Below are positions 5,595 to 10,858 of a stretch of 10,858 nt of DNA, one piece after another. A model generated the notes under the pieces. That model made no database searches. It was not told where the DNA came from and saw only the letters and a program-made list of their open reading frames with translations. Within the stretch, counting starts at the first letter, position 1. Each line of letters starts with the position of its first letter. Made by a program: the position numbers and the translations under genes. This DNA is from Chloroflexota bacterium (lineage in GTDB: Bacteria; Chloroflexota; UBA6077; JACQUR01), in the NCBI GenBank assembly GCA_016210245.1, contig JACQUR010000035.1, positions 1 through 10,858 on the forward strand, read 5' to 3'.

Positions 5595-8146
5595 CAGTAT
5601 TGCTCCACCTCGACCAGGGTGGTCACCAGGGGCGCGGTGATCGGGCTCTCCGGGTCGCCCAGGAACACGTTGGGAGTAGCGCCCCAGTCGACCCCGTTGG
5701 CATCCGGCTCGTAGTAGCCTCCGTGGTGGATCATGGCGATGCCCGGCATGATCCGCGAGGTCACGTACGCGGGGAGCACCGCGACCCCCTTGTCGTTGGA
5801 CACGCGCACCAACTGGCCATCCACGACGCCCCGCGCCCGGGCATCGGCCACGTTGAGCCAGCAGGCGTGGCGGTAGCAGTCGCCGTGCAGCCAGGGCACG
5901 TTCCAGAAGGTGCTGTGGTTGCGGTAGCGCGGGTAGCTGGTGAGCAGCATCAAGGGGAAGCGGCTCACGTCAGCGTGGTCCATGCCCCGATACATCTGCT
6001 GGTAGGCGGGAATAGGAGGCAGGTCGCGCCAGTCGTTGGGCAGGTTGTCGATCAGCCGCCCGTGGTCGTCGAAGTGGACCTTGCCTCGCTCGGCCTCATC
6101 GCCCACGATGTAGCTGTACAGCTCGATCTTGCCCGAGCGGGTCTTGAGGGGCACGCCCCGCTCGATGAAGTCGCGGTAGCCGTGCCACGGCTCGTCGTAC
6201 GCCTCTTCGACATTGATCAGGGCGGTCTTCTGGAACTCCGGCCACTCGGGTGCCGGAACCCCCTGCTGGCGCAGTTGGCCGGCACAGCGCTGGTACTCGT
6301 CCTGGAGGTAGCGCTCCCAGGCCTCGTCCCAGTTGTGGCCATCGTAGTAGCGGTTGTAGCGCTCCCCGATGCCCAGACGGCGGGCCAGCTCGGTGTAGAC
6401 CCACTCGTCGTCCCGCGCCTCGCCGGGGGGCGGGACCACGCCCGGCAGGAAGGTGTAGTTGGCGAAGCCGCCATAGCCGGCGGTCTGGATGGAGCGGCCC
6501 TCCAACGTCATCTCCAGCAGCGGGAAGACCACGTCGGCATAGCGGGCCATGGGCGCAAACTGGGTGCCGGCCCAGACCACGTACTCCATGCGATCGAGCG
6601 CCTTGAGCTGGTCCTCCACCGAGTCGACGTTGTTGTTGATGGTATTGGTGCCCGGACCGTAGTACGTCCCCCACATGAGCATCTTGGGGTTGGGCAGCGT
6701 CTCGGCATCCTGGACGCTGTCATCGGCCTCCACCGAGGCGCCGAGCCCGCCGCCCGGAGCGCCCCCGGCCCAGACCCGCGAGAGTGGCCGGCGAGGCAGA
6801 GCGCCGGTGCGCCAGCCGATGCGCCGCTTGTACTCGTCCACGCTCATTTCGCCCGCCTGGACCTGGTCCAGCAGCAGGACGGCCTGGACCCAGCGGTGGC
6901 TACGATACATCTTGGGCACCAGCCGCCGCGGGATCTCGCCGTAGGGGAGCATGACCGAGGGCTTGTCGCGGAAGCGGGGGCTGAGGGGCACGGAGCCGCC
7001 CGGGATGCCCCAGTTGCCCGTGATCGCTTGCAGGGCCGCACCTGCCCGAGCCGCGTTCTCCCCGCGGCTCTTGCGGCTCACCCCGAAGCCCTTCCACAGG
7101 TAGGTAGGCTTCTGGCTCGCATAGAGGCGAGCCAGGCCGCGGATAGTCTCGGCCGGGACGGCGCACACCGTCTCGGCCCACTCCGGCGTCCTGGCCACTC
7201 CGTCCTTCTCGCCCAGGATGTAGGCTCGCCACTCCTCGAAGCCCCTGGCGTCCAGGTACTTGTGTACGAACGCCTTATCGTACAGGTTCTCCGTGATCAG
7301 CACGTAGGCCACGGCGAGCATCATGGCCGTGTCGGTGCCAGGCTTGATGGGGATCCACTGGTCGGCCAGCGTCTCGACCCCTGCCGTGTAGCGGGGATCG
7401 ATGCAGATGACCGGCACACCCCGCTCGCGGGCCATCTTGAGGTAGTACGCCAGTTGATGGCCCGGGCCGAAGTGGGTGGTGGTCGGATCGTAGCCCCACA
7501 GCACGATCAGCTTCGTGTTGAGCAGGGTATCGGCCATGTCGTTGGAGCCTTCGGAGTACGACCAGCCAGGCACCCCAGCCATGAGGTGCATGGCCAGCCG
7601 CTCCGGGTCCATCGAGCACCAGCCCCAGCCCTCGATCCCGGCCCCCCACAGGCCAAACAGCCGCTCCATGCGCGCGTTCGGAGCATAGGGCGTGAGGATC
7701 GAGAAGGGGCCGTACTGCTCGACCATCTCCTTCATCTTGTTGGCCACCAGGTCCAGCGCCTCCTCCCAGGAGATGCGCTCGAACTTCGCTTCTCCGCGGC
7801 GGCTGCCCGCCACCCGCTTCATAGGGTAGAGGATCCGGTCGGGCGTAGTGCCGAGCTTGTGCCACATCCAGGCCATGGGGCAGCCACGGAGCTGCAGCCG
7901 GTTCTTCTGGAAGTCGGAGCTTGAGAGGACGGCATCTTCGCGCCCGACGCCCGGGTTATAGTGGTCGTCCGGCTCGATGGCGGTGACCACGCCGTTCTTG
8001 CGCCGCGCCTTCAACACGCACTGGCTGCCGCCGCAGTTGATGCGGCAGCCGGTGTAGACCGTCTCCTCACCCTCATGCAGGCGGGCCAACTCCGCGACAA
8101 TGGCATCTCGCCGAGGGGACAAGCCATTGGGTTGGTCTGGGGCCAT
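5594..8146 (-). CDS. Molybdopterin oxidoreductase, DMSO-reductase superfamily, cytoplasmic
   Basis: The 850-residue protein has an N-terminal [4Fe-4S] site with Cys34, Cys38, Cys43 and Cys89 (C-x3-C-x4-C, then C), and superfamily motifs R-I-L-Y-P-M-K-R (104-111), LIVLWGYDP (213-221), VICIDPRYT (246-254), IPIKPGTDTAMMLAVAYVL (265-283), GNWGIPGG (377-384), GTQFAPMARYADVVFPLLE (527-545), SGKIELYS (671-678) and the C-terminal cofactor-binding domain with LTSYPRYRNHSTFWN (735-749). The Mo ligand probably lies near CSMDPERLAMH (177-187), with Cys177 or Ser178 as candidates. There is no twin-arginine signal or membrane segment, so it acts in the cytoplasm. No iron-sulfur or membrane-anchor subunit is adjacent, so its electron partner is unknown. 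It is first in the cluster and overlaps grdE by one base, so a shared pathway is likely. Reduction of an S- or N-oxide, or hydroxyl transfer, are possible reactions; the sequence alone does not decide. Confidence 0.92.
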   Translation of the reverse strand: MAPDQPNGLSPRRDAIVAELARLHEGEETVYTGCRINCGGSQCVLKARRKNGVVTAIEPDDHYNPGVGREDAVLSSSDFQKNRLQLRGCPMAWMWHKLGTTPDRILYPMKRVAGSRRGEAKFERISWEEALDLVANKMKEMVEQYGPFSILTPYAPNARMERLFGLWGAGIEGWGWCSMDPERLAMHLMAGVPGWSYSEGSNDMADTLLNTKLIVLWGYDPTTTHFGPGHQLAYYLKMARERGVPVICIDPRYTAGVETLADQWIPIKPGTDTAMMLAVAYVLITENLYDKAFVHKYLDARGFEEWRAYILGEKDGVARTPEWAETVCAVPAETIRGLARLYASQKPTYLWKGFGVSRKSRGENAARAGAALQAITGNWGIPGGSVPLSPRFRDKPSVMLPYGEIPRRLVPKMYRSHRWVQAVLLLDQVQAGEMSVDEYKRRIGWRTGALPRRPLSRVWAGGAPGGGLGASVEADDSVQDAETLPNPKMLMWGTYYGPGTNTINNNVDSVEDQLKALDRMEYVVWAGTQFAPMARYADVVFPLLEMTLEGRSIQTAGYGGFANYTFLPGVVPPPGEARDDEWVYTELARRLGIGERYNRYYDGHNWDEAWERYLQDEYQRCAGQLRQQGVPAPEWPEFQKTALINVEEAYDEPWHGYRDFIERGVPLKTRSGKIELYSYIVGDEAERGKVHFDDHGRLIDNLPNDWRDLPPIPAYQQMYRGMDHADVSRFPLMLLTSYPRYRNHSTFWNVPWLHGDCYRHACWLNVADARARGVVDGQLVRVSNDKGVAVLPAYVTSRIMPGIAMIHHGGYYEPDANGVDWGATPNVFLGDPESPITAPLVTTLVEVEQY

Positions 8147-8154
8147 GGTCGAAG

Positions 8155-8162
8155 CTCTCCTT
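8155..8162 (-). promoter_or_regulatory. Ribosome binding site of the Mo-enzyme gene
   Basis: AAGGAGAG on the minus strand lies 8 nt before the ATG at 8146, a strong Shine-Dalgarno match that supports this start. Confidence 0.8.
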
Positions 8163-8184
8163 CCATCAGCAAACCATCAGCAAA
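8163..8184. repeat. 11-bp direct tandem duplication
   Basis: CCATCAGCAAA occurs twice without a gap, immediately upstream (minus strand sense) of the ribosome site of the Mo-enzyme gene. It could be a replication slip or a half-site pair for a regulator. There is no further support. Confidence 0.6.
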
Positions 8185-8209
8185 CCGAATCGCGCGCGTC
8201 GCCTATTCC

Positions 8210-8283
8210 GAGTCGACCGTCGACCGTCCACAGTTCACAGTCCGCTCGTACACTGTCGACTGTGAACTGTCGACGGTCGACTC
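8210..8283. repeat. Third heptad-type inverted repeat (GTCGAC class)
   Basis: The right arm (8258-8283, 26 nt) is the reverse complement of the left arm (8210-8242) except for one 7-nt insertion in the left arm. The arms resolve into 7-nt units such as TCGACCG, TCCACAG and TTCACAG. The unit differs from the CTGAGTG units at 1331 and 4202, but period, arm size, overall span (74 bp) and intergenic location are the same, suggesting one design class. Confidence 0.8.
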
Positions 8284-8597
8284 GGTAGAGGAATGTCCCG
8301 GAGGGCGGGACCCGGCTCGGCGGTCTGGCCGACACGACGGACGCGCGCACATCCCCGGGGCGAAAGCAGCCGTCGGGAAGAACGCGGGCATGCTAGCAGC
8401 GCCTGTTGTGCCTGTCAAGCGAGCGAACTGCCTCCACGTGGGAGCCTGTGCCCAGTCTGGGAATTTATTGTCCCCCCGCTATGTTGGTGCTACCATGAGC
8501 CAGAGGGCGAGCCACTGGCGCGAGGCGCTAGAGTGGGCGCGCGCCCGCTTCTCCCAGGCCAACACCCGCCGCTCTATCCTTCTATGGGCCGCATTGC

Positions 8598-9875
8598 TTG
8601 AACACTCCGCTGCGCGTCGCCGTCTTGAGCGTCCATACCTGCCCGCTGGCCCCCCCGGGCGGCTGGGAGACCGGGGGGATGAACGTCTACATCCGCGAGC
8701 TGTGCTGCGAGCTGGGCCGACGAGGCGTGTCCCTGGACGTCTTCACCCGCCGCCAGGATGCACGCTCGCCAGACGTCGTGCCCCTGGGGCCGAACGCGCG
8801 GGTCATCCACCTGGAGGCCGGCCCTCGCCGCCCGATCGACAAGTACGAGGTCCTGGACTACCTGCCGGAGTTCACCTGCAACCTCCAGCGCTTCCGAGCG
8901 CTCGAAGGCGCCTACGACCTCATTCACGCCCACTACTGGCTCTCCGGGCGCGTGGCGGCGGTGCTCAAGGAGGTCTGGGGCGTACCCGTGGTGGCCATGT
9001 TTCACACCCTGGCCCAGATGAAGAACCAGGTGGCGCCGGATGCCGCCGAGCGGGAGGAGCAGGTCCGAGCTGAGATCGAGGCGCGGATGATGGCCACCGC
9101 CAACCAGATCATCGCCGCTACCGACATCGACCGGGCGCATATGCTGCGTTTCTACCACGCGCCCGCGCACCGCATCACCGTCATTCCCGGCGGCGTCAAC
9201 CTGCGCCTTTTTCGGCCCATAGCCCGGGCGGAGGCGCGTCGGCGCCTGGGCCTGCCCCAGGATCAGCCCGTCGTGCTCTTCGTGGGACGCATCCAGCGTC
9301 TCAAGGGTGTGGACGTGCTGCTGGAGGCGTTCTCGCTGCTCGAGCCTGCGGCGGCGCGATCCCGCGCCGCGCAACTCCTGGTGGTGGGCGGGACGCCGGC
9401 CGGCGCACCCGGCCGCAGAGCCGCGGAGGAGCGGCAGACGCAGCGCCTGGGCAGGCTCGCGCTGCAGCTCGGCATTGCCGCTCGCGTCCGCTTCGTCGGC
9501 GCGGTGGAACAGGAGTTGCTGCCGTTCTACTACAGCGCGGCAGACGTGACGGTCATGCCTTCGGCCTACGAATCGTTCGGCCTGGTGGCGCTCGAGTCGC
9601 TCGCGTGCGGGACGCCGGTGGTCGCCACCCGCGTGGGCGGCCTGGCCACCATCGTGCGCGACCAGGAGACTGGCTACCTGGTGCCCTGGCGCTATCCGCG
9701 CCTGTTTGCCGAGCGTATCGGCGCGCTGCTGGACGACGAGGCCGAGCGGCAGCGCATGGGCCAGGCCGCGCGCGCGCGCGCCCAACGGTTCTCGTGGCCG
9801 GTGGTGGCCGACCAGGTGCTGGCCGTGTACCAGCGCTTGACAGCCCGCTCGCCGGCCGCCGTCCTGGCGGATTGA
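8598..9875 (+). CDS. GT4-family glycosyltransferase, MshA-like
   Basis: The 425-residue protein has the GT-B fold signature of family GT4. The N-terminal domain contains VLSVHTCPLAPPGGWETGGM (9-28) with the glycine loop, then NVYIREL, HAHYWLSG (110-117) and MFHTLAQMKN (134-143). The C-terminal domain has VIPGGVN (195-201), LFVGRIQRLKGVDVLLEAF (227-245), and the E-x7-E pair Glu325 and Glu333 in ESFGLVALE, followed by GTPVVATRVGG. The HYWLSG and FHTLAxxKN segments resemble D-inositol-3-phosphate glycosyltransferase (MshA) and sucrose-phosphate synthase-like enzymes. The enzyme transfers a sugar from a nucleotide donor, with acceptor unknown. The start is the TTG at 8598, chosen because the family begins shortly before this point; no clear ribosome site is visible. 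A PIG-L deacetylase gene follows 137 bp downstream. Confidence 0.9.
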   Translation: MNTPLRVAVLSVHTCPLAPPGGWETGGMNVYIRELCCELGRRGVSLDVFTRRQDARSPDVVPLGPNARVIHLEAGPRRPIDKYEVLDYLPEFTCNLQRFRALEGAYDLIHAHYWLSGRVAAVLKEVWGVPVVAMFHTLAQMKNQVAPDAAEREEQVRAEIEARMMATANQIIAATDIDRAHMLRFYHAPAHRITVIPGGVNLRLFRPIARAEARRRLGLPQDQPVVLFVGRIQRLKGVDVLLEAFSLLEPAAARSRAAQLLVVGGTPAGAPGRRAAEERQTQRLGRLALQLGIAARVRFVGAVEQELLPFYYSAADVTVMPSAYESFGLVALESLACGTPVVATRVGGLATIVRDQETGYLVPWRYPRLFAERIGALLDDEAERQRMGQAARARAQRFSWPVVADQVLAVYQRLTARSPAAVLAD

Positions 9876-9883
9876 TCGCCGCC

Positions 9884-9949
9884 GTAGGGGCAGGCCCCCG
9901 TGCCTGCCCCACACCCCGGCGGGGGCACGGCACAGGGGCCTGCCCCTAC
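9884..9949. repeat. GTAGGGGC-type palindromic repeat
   Basis: GTAGGGGCAGGCCCC (from 9884) and its complement GGGGCCTGCCCCTAC (ending 9949) form a long inverted repeat, extended inward by CGTGCC and GGCAC segments. From general knowledge, palindromes opening with GTAGGGGC are common dispersed intergenic repeats in Chloroflexota and several other phyla. It lies 8 nt after the glycosyltransferase stop and may serve as a terminator or mRNA-protecting stem, although no T-tract follows. Confidence 0.85.
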
Positions 9950-10000
9950 GTGATGAAGGGGCGTTGTCCAGGCAGTCGGCAAGTAATGTGGAGAGGGCAA

Positions 10001-10004
10001 GAGG
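10001..10004 (+). promoter_or_regulatory. Ribosome binding site of the PIG-L deacetylase gene
   Basis: GAGG lies 8 nt before the ATG at 10013. An earlier in-frame ATG at 9986 has no comparable site, so 10013 is preferred. Confidence 0.55.
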
Positions 10005-10012
10005 CAGGCAGA

Positions 10013-10711
10013 ATGGCAGAGACAGCACCACAGGCTGGTCGCAAAGTGCTGGTCGTGGCGGCTCACCCGGACGATGCCAAGTTCGGGTGCGGGGGCACGG
10101 TGGCGCGCTGGGTCCGGGAGGGGTGGGAGGCGCACGAGCTCATCTGCACCAGTGGCGACAAAGGCAGCCATGACCTGGGCGTGAACCCCTACGACCTGGC
10201 CGCGCTGCGCGAGCAGGAGCAGCAGGCCGCCGCGCGCACCCTGGGTGTGAGCAGCGTGACCTTCCTGCGCCTGCGCGACGGGGAACTGGAGATGACAATG
10301 GGCTTCCGGGCCCAGCTCAGCCTGCTCGTGCGCCAGATCCAACCCCAGGTCGTCATCACTCACGATCCGTGGCGGCTCTACCAGCTCCATCCAGACCACC
10401 GGGCGGTGGGGATGACGACGGTAGACGGCATCGTCGCCGCCCGGGATCACCTCTTCTTCCCCGAGCAGTTGCAGGCCGGCCTGCGCCACCATCGCCCCGA
10501 AGCGCTCTACCTGTTCACCACCGACCACCCCAACGCCTGGGTGGACATCGCCGAAACCATCGACCTCAAGATCCAGGCGCTGCGCGCCCACCGCAGCCAG
10601 ATCCGCGACGTGGAGGGGCTGGAGGAGCGCATCCGCACGCGCGCCCGCGAGGTGGGCGAGCCGCAGGGGATGCCGCTGGCCGAGGCCTTCCACCGGATCG
10701 AACTCAGCTAA
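10013..10711 (+). CDS. PIG-L/LmbE-family zinc deacetylase
   Basis: The 232-residue protein has the PIG-L signature AHPDDAKFGCGGT (17-29) and the second motif HPDH (126-129). By family knowledge His18, Asp21 and His129 are the zinc ligands and Asp20 is the general base. These enzymes remove acetyl groups from N-acetylglucosamine-type conjugates, as in mycothiol (MshB) and bacillithiol (BshB) synthesis, GPI anchors and antibiotics. In this protein Ala replaces the Glu that often follows HPDD. Length is normal for the family and no signal peptide is present. It lies after a GT4 glycosyltransferase gene, separated by a palindromic repeat, and the pair may act on the same glycoconjugate. The substrate is not deducible. 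Confidence 0.9.
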   Translation: MAETAPQAGRKVLVVAAHPDDAKFGCGGTVARWVREGWEAHELICTSGDKGSHDLGVNPYDLAALREQEQQAAARTLGVSSVTFLRLRDGELEMTMGFRAQLSLLVRQIQPQVVITHDPWRLYQLHPDHRAVGMTTVDGIVAARDHLFFPEQLQAGLRHHRPEALYLFTTDHPNAWVDIAETIDLKIQALRAHRSQIRDVEGLEERIRTRAREVGEPQGMPLAEAFHRIELS

Positions 10712-10716
10712 CGTGA

Positions 10717-10858
10717 TTGCGCATCGCCCAGGAACTGCTGGCCGCGCTGGGCACCGACCTGAGCCGTTTCCCCACCGCCGGCCACCTGGTTTCCTGGGCC
10801 AAGCTGTGCCCCGGCCTGGACGAGAGCGCCGGCAAGCGCCGCCAGGCCGGCACCGGGC
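10717..10858 (+). pseudogene. IS110/IS116-family transposase remnant (C-terminal part, runs off window)
   Basis: The frame reads IAQELLAALGTDLSRFPTAG, then HLVSWAKLCPGLDESAGKRR, matching the C-terminal Transposase_20 domain of IS110-family transposases (family pattern G-T-D-x-S-R-F-x-x-A-x-H-L-x-S-W-A-x-L-x-P-G-x-x-x-S-A-G-K-R). An in-frame TGA lies at 10714-10716 directly upstream, and the sequence before it belongs to the deacetylase gene. The N-terminal DEDD catalytic domain is therefore missing, and the copy is truncated at its 5' end. The rest lies beyond the window. Confidence 0.85.

Larger units (their letters stand above)
8147..8597. other. Divergent intergenic region upstream of the Mo-enzyme cluster and the glycosyltransferase
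   Basis: It holds the promoters of two divergent units but no hexamer pair convincing enough to mark. Visible elements are an 11-bp tandem duplication (8163-8184, unit CCATCAGCAAA), the heptad-type inverted repeat at 8210-8283, and a small GTCCCG/CGGGAC hairpin (8295-8300 with 8306-8311). The least GC-rich stretch is near 8458-8500 (AATTTATTG, then TATGTT), a weak candidate for a rightward promoter. Open frames crossing the region (for example + strand 8293-8601) have Arg/Pro-rich, non-family sequence and I do not consider them genes. Confidence 0.5.

Noticed and set aside
5600..7924. Long + strand open frame (774 codons) opposite the Mo-enzyme gene
   Set aside because: Sequence is His/Arg/Val/Gly-rich with no family motif, while the minus strand encodes a complete enzyme with clear motifs. 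It is a high-GC shadow frame.
8044..8146. Twin-arginine signal peptide on the Mo enzyme
   Set aside because: The Arg pair at residues 12-13 is not followed by a hydrophobic stretch and the sequence runs straight into the Fe-S motif.
8284..8460. Riboswitch or T-box upstream of the Mo-enzyme cluster
   Set aside because: Some GC-rich hairpins are visible (for example 8295-8311), but I find no conserved T-box, glycine, Moco or other riboswitch core.
8293..8601. Small + strand gene before the glycosyltransferase
   Set aside because: Product is Arg/Pro/Ser/Cys-rich without recognisable fold. The frame runs through intergenic sequence and no ribosome site stands out.
8574..10031. Minus strand open frame (485 codons) opposite the glycosyltransferase
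   Set aside because: Low-complexity composition and no motifs. The + strand has the full GT4 signature.

Overview
The window is GC-rich and densely coding, uses GTG and TTG starts, and carries several families of long palindromic intergenic repeats. Together with the protein families present (ArsA-like ATPase pair, MshA-like glycosyltransferase followed by a PIG-L deacetylase, FadR-type regulator, cytoplasmic molybdopterin enzyme) it looks like a Chloroflexota-type anaerobe or facultative anaerobe. That taxon is an inference from gene style, not proven. The organism must decode UGA as selenocysteine if the main reading below is right.

Layout. At the left edge is the 3' end of one ArsA-family ATPase (1-189). 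A 126-bp palindrome (191-316) separates it from a second, complete ArsA-like ATPase (357-1346, + strand) whose usual catalytic Asp is Asn and which contains no cysteine. A 33-bp inverted repeat built of 7-nt units (1331-1404) sits where this gene meets the leftward genes.

The centre is a five-gene leftward cluster, 8146 down to 1382: a molybdopterin oxidoreductase of the DMSO-reductase superfamily (850 aa), a GrdE-like substrate-binding subunit of a glycine/sarcosine/betaine-reductase-type complex, a GrdB-like selenoprotein, a GntR/FadR-type regulator, and a small membrane-anchored protein of unknown function. The Mo enzyme and GrdE genes share one base (TGATG). The GrdB and GntR genes overlap by four bases (ATGA). 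The grdB reading frame is interrupted by one in-frame TGA at 3142-3144, exactly where GrdB proteins carry selenocysteine (U-G-T-C-T-R-C context), followed by a hairpin with the geometry of a bacterial SECIS element. A naive annotation would split this gene into a 367-aa protein and a 97-aa orphan.

How the genes may work together. GrdB and GrdE homologues form 'protein B', which reductively cleaves a C-N bond in amino-acid-like substrates. Here they are coupled to a molybdopterin enzyme, and no GrdA, GrdC or GrdD is visible. The GrdE homologue has Ser where the family's Cys normally becomes the pyruvoyl group. This points to a non-canonical selenoprotein reductase system with an unknown substrate, probably controlled by the GntR regulator encoded in the same cluster.

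On the right, a divergent 450-bp intergenic region with a third heptad-type inverted repeat leads into a GT4 glycosyltransferase (8598-9875), a GTAGGGGC-type palindrome (9884-9949), a PIG-L/LmbE deacetylase (10013-10711) and a truncated IS110-type transposase remnant at the edge. The glycosyltransferase plus deacetylase pair resembles the first two steps of mycothiol- or bacillithiol-type pathways, but this is only suggestive.
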